Below, in pieces: positions 9,828 to 20,700 of a DNA stretch of 64,000 nt. Under the pieces are notes generated by a model. That model ran no database searches and had not been told where the DNA came from. It saw nothing but the letters and a program-made list of their open reading frames with translations. Position 1 is the first letter of the stretch; every line of letters begins with the position of its first letter. This DNA comes from Melastoma dodecandrum (taxonomy: Eukaryota > Streptophyta > Magnoliopsida > Myrtales > Melastomataceae), in assembly GCA_029817715.1 (NCBI GenBank), contig JARUPY010000164.1:314001-378000 (forward strand). The letters are read 5' to 3'. The translations under genes were made by a program, and so were the position numbers.

Positions 9828-10960
9828 ATGGATGAAGCAATCCCTATCATGCTAGAAGCATACCAAGGTCTTTGTGGTCTTCATCATGCTGGACCCAGTA
9901 TGTGTCGATCGATCAAGAGACAAGGCTTCTCTTGGCCTTCGGTGATGAAAGATTATGTCAATATGGCTAAAGGATGCAAAAGATGTCAAAAGCATGGACC
10001 GATTTCACATGCACCAGCAACTCATTTGCATCCAGTGGTTAAAGCTTGGCCATTTCGATCGTGGGCTATGGATATTATTGGAGAAATAAGACCAAGCTTG
10101 AGTAATGGTGATTCTATATCCTTGTAGCTACCGACTACTTTACTAAGTGGGTCGAAGCAAAGGCTTATAAGAATATTACCCAGAGCAAAGTAATCGATTT
10201 TCTACGATCCGACATTACATATTGATTCGGCATTCCCCAAAATGTAGTGGTCGATAATGCTATTGTTTTCAACGGCACCATGATTAAAGAGTATGCATCT
10301 GAGTTTGGATTTATGTTAATAAATTCATCTCGTTACTACGCTCAGTCGAATGGACAAGCCGAATCTACTAACAAGATCATCAAAAATGCCATTTAAAAGA
10401 TGATCGACGACAACCCTTGATCTTGGCATACTTTATTTCTAGGTGTACTTGGGCCTTACGCGTTACTAGAAGAGAAAGCATCGGCCAGACTATACCGCTT
10501 AGTCTACAGACATGACGCTATACTACCCATTGAAGTTCAATATAAATCTTGCGATTTTTGGCCCATCATGACGATCGTCCTGTCGATTATCATGAATCGA
10601 TGCCACATCGAATTAGAAAACTTAGATGCGATACGCTTTCAAGCTCTGAATTGAATTCATGTCCAAAAAGAAAGGGTCGCTCAAAGTTATAATGAGAAAG
10701 TCAAATTAAAATCCTTTAAGAAAGGAGACTTGGTTTGGAAAATGATCCTTCCGATTGGGAAAAAAGATTATTTCCTAGGAAAATGGTCTCCTACTTGAGA
10801 TGGTCCTTTTAAGGTCGATGAAGTGTATTCAAAAAATGCTTAAAATTTGTCATACTTAAACGGTGAACCTCACGCTTTAAAGGTTAATGGCAAACATTTA
10901 AAACTCCATCAACCAATGTTATGGGATATACATTCCAAAGTAATTCAACATCGATGACCT
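9828..10960 (+). pseudogene. Integrase of element A (stops, catalytic triad readable)
   Basis: The zinc-binding HHCC module is visible as GLHHAGP...KGCKRCQKHG (about 9868-10005). The core follows in a second frame: ATDYFTKWVEAKAYKNI (first Asp, about 10125), VVVDNAIVFNGTMIKEYASE (second Asp, about 10245) and SNGQAESTNKIIKNAI (Glu, about 10345). The C-terminal part KGDLVWKMILPIGKKD is near 10725. The D,D35E triad can still be read, but stops near 10225, 10395 and 10420 and the frame change break the protein. Integrase would insert the cDNA into the genome. Confidence 0.8.
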
Positions 10961-11999
10961 GAGTTATTGTCACAATTAAAAAGGATAATCGATGTTTCAG
11001 AAGGGATTTAGTCAATACACATAATCGATTCACCATGAAATACTACAAGTACAAGTAGATCGATGCATATTAAGTAAAACTTCACATTCCTTCGACACTA
11101 GGCACGTTGAACTTCTATCGTTGCAAGAACTATTGTCGACACTAAGATCGATAGTCGTGGACGCTGGGGGCACATCTCCGGCTCCCCCTTTTTTAGATAG
11201 CACTGGCGGTTAGGGTTACCATCAATGTCATCAATCTCCCTTGCTTCGTTTGCTCCAGACCTACATCAAAAATTCACTAGTATTGCGGCTTTAACAGCAA
11301 GCAATATTTGGAAAAGACATTCGAGGAGGCCAGGAAGGACCTATGGCCCGACACCGTGAAGCGACGTTTGCACCCTGGGCAAACTTTATGGCGCTTGGCT
11401 CAGTTTGATACTTGAGCCACGGTGCCGAGCGATGGAAGTGAACCCTCTACCTAAGGTTGAGGACTTAAGTTTTCATGGTTTAAGGTTGAGAACCTATGCT
11501 ATGTGTTTAGAGGCAAAGCTGAAAGGTAGGGAAGAAAACTCCTCGACGAAACATTGTAGTTGGGATTGTTTGCGAGTATGTGAACTTGTGGTCCCACGAA
11601 TCTGCTATTTATTGGCAGAAAAATTAAGCTACATGGATCGTAGGGAATCCCAACAGTCTCCTGGAAATCTCAACAGTTCCCGGAGAATCTTAACGGCCTC
11701 ATTAAATTAATGAATATTCCCGATGATCGTATCTAATGATCTTAAATGTGCTTCGACTAAATGTTTGGAGTCATGAGTTCGATAGAAGAAGAAATTGGTC
11801 GAAATGTGCCATTCATTCGACGGAGTTCATGAAACAAATAATGACAAGAGGAACAACCAATGGGACTAAGTCGATATTTCAGTATCGACGATAATCACTG
11901 TTCTAGGCCATGTAGGGGATTAGCTAGCAAATCGGCAAAGTAGGCTCGAGTGTTGTCTTCACGACAAGCATGTTCACGGCCTGCTGGAACGCAACTGGG
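10961..11999. other. Noncoding spacer between integrase and antisense ORF of element A
   Basis: No protein is supported; the open frame at 11405-11710 has no recognisable domain. At 11645-11700 there are three degenerate copies of a roughly 18-bp unit of the type GGRAATCTCAACAGT. Similar units lie in element C near 60020-60135. Confidence 0.5.
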
Positions 12000-14580
12000 T
12001 TGTTCACCTCGTATAGGGGAATGCGATTAGCATCAACTTCTATTTGAGCTTCTGCCAATTACCTCTCGCGAGCGACTGCCTCGGCCTCACACTTCTCCGA
12101 CTTCAATGATAGCTCCGCAATTTCGGCTTTTAGTCGTCGATGTTCGGCAGAAATTGCCGTTACCGTTTGTTGAGAGGACTTAAAATAATTCACCTTCATA
12201 GAGAAATCCTTCCACTGCCTGTCTCCTGAAAGAACCTTCTCCCAATCTTCCCAGGATTAACAAAATGTCTCTCTGAAGCATTGGCAAATCCCTAACAGAT
12301 TGATGGGCGTCTTGGCATGTCTCTCTATGGCTTCAATAGCTTGGATTATTGCATCAAAGGAGGATTTTGACTGTTCCTCGCGACGTTGTGCTTCGAGCAA
12401 TCTTAGAACAAGTGAGGAAGGATCGTTTAGATCGACACTCACTCGGTTTGCATCGGTCGATGAAGCGGCATGACTGGCGCTCGCTGGGACCTTCATTAGT
12501 GACAATTCTAAGTCATGCTGTTCGAAATAATATTTACTTTAGTGCACATCCCCAAAGTAAAATGCATCGTCAAGTTTTTTACCCGAAGCTGGTCAAAGAA
12601 TTCGGCTAACATTGGATCGTCCAGTCCTCTAGGCGCTTCTGGTGTGCAGCATTCTGTATCTATGTTTTCAGGAGGCATCATATTTGTCGGAGGAGGTACT
12701 ATGCTTGTCAAAGCAGGAACTTGACCTCCTGCATCGATGTTCTCAGGAAGTACAGTTTCTCTCGGATGAGGAACGTTCACCTGCGAAGGTATTTCTCGAT
12801 ATGAGTTAACAGGGGCATCGTCACAATCGAAGGGTGTGACTTGTATGGTTCGCTCAGGAATGGATTCTTCGATGGTTAGATCAAAAGGGAGTGAGTAGGC
12901 CTGAATACGTGCGAAGTTAACAGAAATCTAGGTTTGCTTGAAGTAAATTTGAAAGATATATCTCTAAATTTCACACAAGATCCTTGTCTCGAGGAGTAGT
13001 CTCTTCGACGTTCCCGGTAGCTCCTTCAGTTGAGCCCTCCTCTAAAGCATTCCTTGTTGTTTCCATAGTCGCATCTTCGATAATTGAAGGAAGATCTTCT
13101 ACTGGCGGCGACGGCGGTGTCAACAAGTCTTCATAATCAACCTGCACATACGAAATATGTTTCAAATTCAAACACATTTTAGTTCAGATATCAATATTCC
13201 TTTTACCATGTTGAACTCTTGATCCCGCTCCCCTGATTCTGGAGGGACTCCTTCCCCTTCGGTAGTTGAAGAGTCGACAGTTGGAGGATCGACTCCGAAT
13301 GTATCCTCTCCGTGTTGAAGATTTTCTTCGAGAATCGGAGCGGGATTCTTCTTTCTAGAGCGTCGATGAAGATTCACATTTGCCCCAGCTCACCTTTGTT
13401 CGCCGAAGAGGCCCAAGTATTGGGTTTCTTCGATGTAGCCGCTGGTGGTGCTCGTTTCCCTTTTAGCCTCCCTTTTTCGACAGTTGTCACAGGTACTGCG
13501 CTGTCTAGGGCTCCTGTGGGAAACGATTCTAAGTGTTTGTCGATTCGAGTTGATATCAAGCGTCGGTGAGTAATGCCTGGCATTAGTGATTTCTCATGCT
13601 TTCTAGTAAGACCGTCGAGGAAGTTTTCCTTTTCTACTAGCGATTCCACTCCTTTCCTAGGAAATCTGGCTTACGAAAGTATCGTTTTGAAAATCCTCTT
13701 CCAGCAAAAATCGAACGCCTGGATTGCGTTGCATCTTCCTAAGTTCTCAGAAAACATGACTTTACAAATGGATCACTCCAAGGCATTAAAAAGCTGCAAA
13801 ATAGGAAGACTTAGTCGCTGGTTAGTGACATAACTTATCATATACCACTGGTCTTACCTTGTCGGCATTCCCAAGGTCGATGCTTACTCGCTCCTCTAGA
13901 TTAGTATTGAAAGAATCGATGTAAGAAAAAGGACAACTCTGAGCAAATCATAGTTGTCGCGCTACGAACTGGGGATTGTAGACTTCGACGAAAAACTCTT
14001 TGACATCGCTACCAACCAAGTCTCTCGGGGTCAACACTTGGTTCTAGAATGAGTGGGGCTCTAAGGACTGTTGAAGCTTGCATAAGTTGACACTTTCAAC
14101 GAAAGGCTGCCAACGAGGTTTACTGCTACGAAGGAGTCGATTAAGATACCCAGAAGCAGACTCCTTTCCCCAGTTTTCGTACCAAAAGAACCGAACAATC
14201 TCCAAACCATAGAATGTTAAGTCATCATCCGTCGACAACCTAAATTGGTACAGACCAGGAAAATATAGGTGTGTCCATTCTGAGGTAATCCACAAAGGGC
14301 CCGATGCTGTTCTAGCAGGGAAAACTCCTGGATTTTTTTCGAGTCAACGCTAACGGCTTCGAAGTGGGTTCGATAGATCAAACTACCCAGAAACAGGGCC
14401 ATCGCCACTGGCTTTGTTGCTTTTACTAGGCAGTTCACTTTCGGTGCCATGTACTTCAGCGACTATTTACTGCGACTGCAATAAATGTATTTCGCGAGCC
14501 ACTCGATCGTAAACTGGAATTCTTCCTTATCACCCCAGCTCTATGGGTCTTTCTTCCGATGGTTTTCGACGACCGAACCA
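12000..14580 (-). pseudogene. C-terminal part of the antisense ORF of element A
   Basis: A chain of minus-strand frames (14217-14450, 14044-14295, 13374-13649, 13168-13377, 12971-13177, 12508-12780, 12257-12505) follows the plant-mobile-domain piece. The upstream pieces (14044-14450) look like the rest of the mobile domain, for example KVNCLVKATKPVAMALFLGS. The downstream pieces are low-complexity, Pro/Ser/acidic-rich (for example DLLTPPSPPVEDLPSIIEDA) and end in a helix-prone segment LRLLEAQRREEQSKSSFDAI. Some gaps may be introns and others mutations. In this lineage the antisense ORF is thought to be transcribed opposite to gag-pol; its function is unknown. Confidence 0.55.
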
Positions 14581-14585
14581 ATACG

Positions 14586-15245
14586 CTACCCTTTCTCGAA
14601 CTTGAAATCGTCTGCTCTTTCAATCAATCTAACATGATCACCGATAGAATAACACCCTGACAAGAAGGTTATGTCCGGAATGGTCATAGGCATTGGGCCT
14701 TCTAGAAGGTAGAAGCTGTTGGTCGAGACGCTCCACAAGGATAAGAGTGCTACAACCGATTGAGGGTTGCACCCCATCGGCTCTGTCGACGCTTTCACTA
14801 AATGATAGATCCATATCTTCTCCCACTTCTCGCGTCGAACCCTAGTCCACGAGTTTATCCACCTAGGGAACTTATCTACACCAGTAGTGGGGAATCCATA
14901 CAAGATCTGGGTGACACTAGTTGAATCACCGGTTTCAGATGATCGATTCTTTTTAGAGGGTCGACTCCAATTACCTGGATCGACGAAACTATTCCTACAT
15001 ATCGGTATGACCATAGCATCGAGAAGAAGATAATCAAAGGGCACGTGCTTGTCGTCCGATGTAACGCCGAGGTGGCCACCTCTGATGAGAGGACCCAAAG
15101 TAAATTGTCCCTTCAATTTTGTTGCATCGTCGGCAAAATCATTTGTCTTCCTGGGTTTGGTCTGTGTTACCAGGTCTCTGAAATCCTTGAAATAAATGCC
15201 TATCCCCGCCAACGGCATATAGTTGTAGAATGCCTGAGGAGCCAT
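14586..15245 (-). pseudogene. Plant mobile domain protein (antisense ORF of element A), N-terminal part
   Basis: This is a clean 219-codon minus-strand frame starting 153 bp inside the 3' LTR boundary. SFYLLEGPMPMTIPDITFLS near its C-terminal end is the hallmark of the plant mobile domain (aminotransferase-like family), and upstream segments such as WINSWTRVRREKWEKIWIYH fit the same fold. Plant mobile domains occur in transposons and in host proteins of the MAIN/MAIL type linked to silencing and genome stability; the role inside retrotransposons is unknown. It is the longest undamaged frame of element A. It may be a first exon or a truncated gene. Confidence 0.65.
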
Positions 15246-15378
15246 GAGTAGGGAGGTCTTTGGCTGAGGGAAGAAGTAAAAGCAAGCGGCGTAACGAGGC
15301 GGGGAATTTCCTAGAGAGGAAGCAGACAGGAAGAAGATGAAGATTATATAGGGGACAGCTGAAGATGTACGGACGCAT

Positions 15379-15397
15379 CGGAGGAAGGGGGGCTAAG
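15379..15397 (+). promoter_or_regulatory. Polypurine tract of element A
   Basis: GGAGGAAGGGGGGCTAAG directly precedes the 3' LTR start (TGTTTACATGG at 15398). This is where plus-strand DNA synthesis would be primed. Confidence 0.7.
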
Positions 15398-15905
15398 TGT
15401 TTACATGGCAAACAACATTTTGGACTTCTGTGATGGGCTTTGATGGATTCCAGTATCGACGCTCTTTGCAAGACCTTAGATCGTCGTGCTCGGACAAGGA
15501 TTGATATTAGAGTCAGGAACAAGTCGAGGGAGTGCGGTTTGCCAGAAAGGATGCTCGAAGGTTAGAAGACCTTCGCTCGTGAAGTATCGATGATAGAATT
15601 GTCTTAGTAGATAAGTAGTAGTTAGTTTTAGGACAATTAGCACGCGTTGAATATGCGTCAGTTGGTAGTTATTAGTTAGTGTCTATAAATAAGTCAGCCC
15701 TGGTCAGTTGTAAAGACACGACAATCATTCCATGACCCCGAAGGGCTGCTTGATTGTCAACTTATCTGTTCGTAATCGTTTCAAGTGTTGTTGTACGATG
15801 GATGTAAGTCCTTTCTTTTATGCTTAGTGAATCTTTATTCGTTCTTCTTTTACTTCTATTGACGACCACATTTTCATTCAACACTTTGAGTTCCCAATAT
15901 ATCGC
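15398..15905 (+). repeat. 3' LTR of element A
   Basis: It is homologous to 2032-3399 minus the nested LTR. It carries a TATA box at 15684-15691 and the uninterrupted target sequence of the solo LTR near 15690-15705. It ends close to CCCAATA. The exact end is uncertain by a few bases because the terminal CA is not clear. Confidence 0.85.
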
Positions 15906-16160
15906 GACGTGTTTCGCACGCGAACAGCGTGTATGGTTGAAAACAAGGGTTATTGTTTATTGTTTATTTGATATATGAAAACCGATCGGTAGTAGCACGA
16001 CTTAATAACCACTCTCTCTGGTAGCACGATTTGGTGGTTGTTATGTACTTAATGGGTTTCTACGTGGATACTTCGTGAAGGGTTCTTATTGATACAAAAC
16101 TTATTTCGTCAAAATTATTTTTGTCCAAATAAGTCTAATATCTAGTAGTGTCAGTAGTAT
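15906..16160. other. Flanking DNA between elements A and B1
   Basis: It contains two near-identical words (GTAGCACGACTTAATAACC and GTAGCACGATTTGGTGG, about 16000 and 16033). The first 50 bp, read on the minus strand, extend the frame of the coding remnant left of element A. Nothing else is recognised. Confidence 0.45.
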
Positions 16161-16498
16161 GTCAGATTCATGGAAGAACCATAAACGGCTTATTGGGAAA
16201 ACAAACATAAATGCGGGTGCAAGAATGAGTAAATGCATGAATAAAGGGAGGGAAATTAATTCAGCTTCTTTGAGACTTCTCGGATTCGTGATCCTTCAGC
16301 TTCGAATCTTTAAGTCGTCGCCTAGAATGAATGTCGCTTAGAAAATCGTCGCTGAATATGTTGCGTCGCCTGACTCCTGTCGCTTGAAGTTATCGCTCGA
16401 TACTTTCGTCACCCAGTCAACCGCTGATGAGCAAAGTGAGTCCTCTTATGGTGGGCGATGAAAGGGGTGTGGGTGAGTTGTCGACCGTCTTCGTATCA
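16161..16498 (-). repeat. Truncated 3' LTR of B1
   Basis: It matches the last 300 bp of the LTRs at 40480-41279 and 39596-40335 (shared block CAGATTCATGGAAGAACCAT). It ends with GTATCA at 16493-16498. Its missing part would have lain to the left. Several TCGCC/GTCGC words near 16317-16400 are specific to this copy. Confidence 0.8.
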
Positions 16499-16512
16499 TC
16501 CTCCCCTTATTG
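16499..16512 (-). promoter_or_regulatory. Polypurine tract of B1
   Basis: The minus strand reads AATAAGGGGAGGA followed directly by the LTR start TGATACGAAG. Equivalent tracts are at 21785, 30541 and 43749 in the related copies. Confidence 0.65.
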
Positions 16513-17480
16513 AAGAGAGTTTGCCCTGAAACTCGCAAAATCCTCATCTTCAACATATGGTATGAGGTCCTTAATGTTGAAAGTGTCAGAAACTCCATAT
16601 TCTCCGGCCAGATCGACCTTGTAGGCATTATCGTTGATGCGTTCGACGATCTTGAAATGTCCTTCCACAAGAGGCATCAGCTTGTTTTTCCTCTTTGCGG
16701 GGAATCGTTCCTTCCTCAGATGAATCCACACTAAGTCTCCCGGCTAAAGAACCTTCGCTCTCCTTCCACGATTTGCTCTTTCCTGATATCAAAGATTAGC
16801 CTTCTCGATCTGAGCACGAATCTTCTCATGGAGCATTTCAACTGCTTTGCACGCTCTTTAGCATCCCGACTAATTGATCTCGCAACATTCATAGGCATTA
16901 GTTCGACAGTGACTAAATGATTGAGTCCGTAAACTACCTCGAAGGGTGGTGACTTCGTTGTCGTACTTGGGGCTCTGTTGTATGCAAACTCCGCATGAGC
17001 GAACTTCACATCCCAATCGTTCTGGTTCTTCGTGAGTAAGATTTGAAGGATTGCAACCATAATACGATTGACAACCTCTGTTTGTCCATCGGTCTGCCGA
17101 TGATAGGCTGTTCGGAAAAGGGGCTTCGGCATTTCATACCATGCCTGAAGACGGATCGACCACAACCATGATCGAATCCTTCCTCCGTTGCATTCTCGGT
17201 AGTCCTAGCACGAAATCCATACTTACATGCTCCCATGGTCGCTCCGGGACTGGAAGTGGAGAATACAATCCTTGGGGCTAGACTCGGCTCTTCGCCTGCT
17301 GGCAGATAGCACATCTCGAGATAAGACATTGAACTTGCTTCTCCATTTGAGGCCAACAGAAATTCTCTGAAAGAAGCATCGACAATGTCTTGTCGACTCC
17401 AAAGTGTCCGGTGATTCCTCCTCCATGGACTTCTCGAATGAGTAGCTCTCGCGTCGAACTCCTGGGAATGCACAACTTAG
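16513..17480 (-). pseudogene. Integrase of B1 (core deleted)
   Basis: Reading leftwards from 17480, the zinc-binding module and CAICQQAKSRV appear first, then FDHGCGR near 17160. At this point the sequence jumps to PLFRTAYHRQTDGQTEVVNR. About 200 bp of the catalytic core, including the first two Asp residues, are therefore missing; the Glu of the triad is in GQTEVVNR. The C-terminal part is well preserved ([20 protein letters not shown], 16507-16731). A short tail (SFRANSLQ) precedes the polypurine tract, as in CRM-type polyproteins. Confidence 0.8.
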
Positions 17481-18060
17481 AGTAGCGAAATAGAAATCCA
17501 TTCACCTGGTGGAATCGATCAATCGCCCGAGTGGTGCATTGGGTGAAGACTTCTCCAAAATCTTCATCGCCCTTATAAGCGATGACCTTAATATCTTCAT
17601 TGGGTGAAACCAATGAGCTTAGTCTCCATTGCGGACAACAAGTCATCTTCCTTAAAAGGGCATCCGTAACTACGTTCTGTGCTCCGCATTTGGCATGTTG
17701 CCGGCTGAGTTTGTGCAGACCATTGATGTACTTGAGAGCTTCATGGTCGGTGTGTAGCATGAACTCTCTAGGCAGCAGGTACTGGCTCCACGTCTCCAAA
17801 ACTTGAACAATAGTGAGGGACTCCTTGTCGTACGTCGAGTAGTTAAGTTTCGGACCATTGAGCTTCTCGCTGAAGTAAGCGATGGGTCTCCCTTCCTGCA
17901 TCAACACTCCTCCTATTCCAACTCCAGATGCATCCACATTCCTCTTCGAACATCTTTGCAAAGTCAGGTAATGCAAGAACGGGTGCTTCGCTTAGACACT
18001 TTTTTAGTCACTCGAAACTAGCTTGTGTGGCTGAAGTCCACTCAAATTTGTCTCCCTTCA
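17481..18060 (-). pseudogene. RNase H of B1
   Basis: The frame 17278-17976 covers [20 protein letters not shown] (catalytic Asp), STYDKESLTIVQVLETWSQY and [20 protein letters not shown]. This is the standard RNase H of chromoviruses, directly after reverse transcriptase. A short deletion follows QHAKCGAQNVVTDALLRKM, removing part of the C-terminal block. Confidence 0.8.
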
Positions 18061-18625
18061 AGTATTCGGTGAGTGGGGCTGAGATTGAGCTGAAACATCG
18101 AATGAACCTTCTGTAGAACGACGCTAAACCATGAAAGCTTCGAATGTCGTGGAAACACTTTGGCATCGGCCAGTCCTTGATTACTTCGATCCTACTTTCG
18201 TTGACCTTGTTCCTTTTGTAGATACTACAAAACCAAGAAATATCATACTCGGCGGAAAGAACTCACACTTTTTAAGATTTCCAAACAGCTTCTCCTCGTG
18301 AAGTGTGCGGAACACAACTCCCAAATGGTCGACATGCTCCTGGTAGTTTCGAGAGGATATCGTTGAAGCAGACGACCACGAAGTTCCCCATGAAAGGTCG
18401 CAAGACAAGGGTCATCAGTCGCATGAACGTGTTGGGCACGTTTGACAAACCAAAGGGAGGGCATCTCCGACCATTTGTACAATCCATACTTAGTCTTGAA
18501 GGCTGTCTTCCACTCGTCGCCTTCTTTCATTCGAATCTGGTGGTAACCACTTCGCCAATCCACTTTCGAAAACACCTGCGCTCCATGCAACTCATCTAAC
18601 ATGCCATCTAGTTGAGGAAATGCAT
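18061..18625 (-). pseudogene. Reverse transcriptase of B1 (5' part lost)
   Basis: The readable blocks are [40 protein letters not shown] and the catalytic loop, which reads CFND instead of YFDD (about 18370). GFVVSTKGT follows. Nothing upstream of QLDGM is present, because the sequence changes abruptly into an inverted LTR at about 18626. The catalytic motif is mutated and frames change at least twice. Confidence 0.8.
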
Positions 18626-19217
18626 TAGAATTTATGTTTGTTGGATTTTCAATAAGCCATTTATGGTTCGTCCATGAATATGGCCATACATGCATATTGT
18701 CTAAGTTCAATATCTTGCATCTATGTTCTTCTTTTGGTGATCCCTATACAATGGGTGCCCTTGTAAGAATTTGAAAAAAAAAACTTTGATCAGATTATAA
18801 ATCCCTTTGTTAGACTTTGTCTTTCTATCCGAAGTGAGTGGATTCTCCTTCAACCTCGTTCTTCATTTGGTGGATTCCAAGTGCGGATTGAGTTGAGCGT
18901 ATCAACCGGCGGTGGTGTATCTGTATCCTCCGCGTTGTGCCTCTCCCTCGTCTTATTCGTGGTGGTGTATGTGTATCCATGGCCAAATGAGTTTATCTGA
19001 GTTATTCTTTCACGGTGGTGTTTTGTATCCGTGGAGGCTGAATCTCAACCTATCCTTCATCAATCCCTTTGTCCTTATTCCCATTTCCAACATTCTAGCC
19101 ACACCCCCTTACACATCCTTCCGTCCATCCCCACGTCACTCCATTCCGCAACCTTAGTGACGTTCCCCTTCCTTTTTTGGTATTGGAATCATCTATTCCT
19201 TGCCGATCCCCGCATCA
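18626..19217 (+). repeat. Inverted, truncated family-B LTR inside B1
   Basis: From CAATAAGCCATTTATGG (about 18650) to CCCCGCATCA (ends 19217) the sequence is the reverse complement of the 39596-40150 type of LTR, so its orientation is opposite to B1. The LTR 5' end is missing. It sits exactly where about 730 bp of protease-RT sequence should be (compare 37690-38400 in B3). No target duplication is seen, so this is a rearrangement product and not a simple insertion. Confidence 0.75.
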
Positions 19218-20406
19218 ATAGGGATGATGATGAGCTTCGACTGGCAACTTTAGCTTCTCGACCATCGTCCTCGACACGACGTTGCTGCAGCTTCCGCTAT
19301 CCACAATCACCAAACAAACTTTTCCTTCGACTGTACACCTAATGTGGAAACTACTTTCTCTTTGATTCTCCTTCGTCCGAGTACTCCTCAATCTCTTCTG
19401 CATCCCAAATATGATCAACGTTCTCATCCAACTCTTCTTCCCCATCGGACAGCTCTCTAATGACAACGTTTCTCCTCGATGGACACTCAGAAGCCATGTG
19501 TCCTACTCCTTGGCCCTTAAACATCGTCTAGCATTATCTCGCTCGTTCGACTTGACTTCAGGTCTTGCAGTCGATGATGTAGTTCTCCTCAACGACGTCG
19601 ACTGTGGTTTTGCCTGGGAGATACTCCCCTTGTTGAAAGGAGGAGCCTTCATCAGTGGGTGGGTACTCGATCTCCTCGCTGGCTGTTGTTCAACCTTGTG
19701 GGCAAGCGCTATAACGTCGTCGAAGTTGAAATATTGTAGAAGTTAGACCGCATCCGTGATCTAAAGCTTAAGTCCTCGAAGATACCTAGCAATGGTTTGC
19801 TCTTGGGCTGGCTTCTTGGACATCACACTGCAGCAATAGTCTCTCGAACTCCCTCGTGTAATCCGATACACTTGAAACATGCTGAAGCGATTGCAACTTG
19901 AGGTAGTGGTCTTGTCGATACTGCTCCAGCAGAAACCTCTTTGTCATAGCCCTCTTCATTTTCGACCATGTTCGGATCTTATCTCGTCCCTCTCTTCGAC
20001 GCTGCTGGCTGGTATTCTCCCACCACAAACTAGCGTACTTCTTCAACTTTAATGCAGCCAACTTAACCTTTCGTTCCTCGGGCACCTCTTCATAGTCGAA
20101 GATGCGCTCGACCGTGTGCAACCAGTCGTTGAACTCCTCAGAGTCCAAGTTTCCTTCGAACTCCGAAATCTGAACACTCATCGTCGGGGCTCTTCTCTCC
20201 TGCCTACGATACTCCGGTGAAAATCCTCGTTGAGATTCCTCACGCCATGGGTTCTCCTCATCGTCGTTGTCCAATCGACTGCGGGAAGTCGATGCATGAT
20301 GTGTTCGCAACGACTGTAGGTATTGCTGAAGATCGGCGATCTACTGCTCAAGCCAAGCAACGTGTGCTTCGTTTAGAAACAAACCGCGTTGGAATCTTCT
20401 GGCCAT
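19218..20406 (-). pseudogene. gag and protease start of B1
   Basis: The gag ATG is at 20404-20406 (residues MARRFQRG). The 174-codon frame 19786-20310 holds the retrotransposon gag domain: FEGNLDSEEFNDWLHTVERI, KYASLWWENTSQQRRREGRD, YLKLQSLQHVSSVSDYTREF. After a break come the Lys/Ser-rich region and a CCHC knuckle near 19490-19530, then the protease with VDSGSCSNVV (DSG triad intact, about 19290) up to KLKLPVEAHHHPY. Everything downstream of this is replaced by the inverted LTR. Confidence 0.8.
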
Positions 20407-20416
20407 TAACAACCGT

Positions 20417-20430
20417 GCGCTCTGATACCA
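20417..20430 (-). promoter_or_regulatory. Primer binding site of B1 (initiator tRNA-Met type)
   Basis: The minus strand reads TGGTATCAGAGCGC immediately after the LTR end. This is the classic complement of the plant initiator tRNA-Met 3' end. Confidence 0.8.
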
Positions 20431-20433
20431 AAA

Positions 20434-20700
20434 TGATACGGGGAAGACAAGGAATAGATTATTCCAATACCAATCACGAAGGGGGAACGTCAAAGAAAAC
20501 GGTGCGGAATGGAGTGACGCTAAAATGGACAGAAGGTGTGTAGGGTAGGTGGCTGAAAAGGGAGGGTTGAGTTCAACCTTCATGGTTACAGATTCACCAC
20601 CATGAAAGAAGACTCGATAGACTCGTTTGGCCTTGGATACAGATACACCACCACAAACAAGATGGGGGCGAGGCAGAACGTGGAGGATATAGATACACCA
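20434..20700 (-). repeat. 5' LTR of B1, truncated by element D
   Basis: It starts TGATACGGGGAAGACAAGGA and follows the other B LTRs up to GGATATAGATACACCA. There the family-D LTR (TGATGCGTTATTGGG) begins at 20701. The remainder of the B1 LTR is not found right of D. Confidence 0.8.

Larger units (their letters stand above)
2032..15905 (+). mobile_element. Full-length Tat-lineage Ty3/gypsy retrotransposon (element A)
   Basis: The parts are, in order, 5' LTR, primer binding site, gag, protease, reverse transcriptase, RNase H, a second RNase H, integrase, a long antisense ORF, polypurine tract and 3' LTR. A second RNase H plus an antisense plant-mobile-domain ORF between integrase and the 3' LTR is known from the plant Tat lineage. 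The two LTRs are homologous along their length. The 7-bp word ATCGCGA occurs just outside both ends (2024-2030 and 15901-15907) and may reflect the target duplication, although a 5-bp duplication is usual and the 3' edge is uncertain by a few bases. Without the nested LTR the element is about 13.05 kb. All genes carry stops or deletions, so it cannot move by itself. Confidence 0.85.
16161..20700 (-). mobile_element. CRM-like Ty3/gypsy element B1 (degenerate)
   Basis: The order from right to left is LTR, primer site, gag, protease, reverse transcriptase, RNase H, integrase, polypurine tract, LTR. The left LTR is truncated at 16161 and the right one at 20700, where family-D element sequence begins. 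Assignment to the CRM chromovirus group rests on the initiator-Met primer site, the gag sequence, and the reverse transcriptase/integrase style shared with B3, where [17 protein letters not shown] is readable. Protease-RT sequence is replaced by an inverted LTR fragment, and the integrase core is deleted. Confidence 0.8.

Noticed and set aside
15906..16160. Separate gene upstream of B1
   Set aside because: Only short frames; the first 50 bp belong to the split remnant and the rest has stops in all frames.
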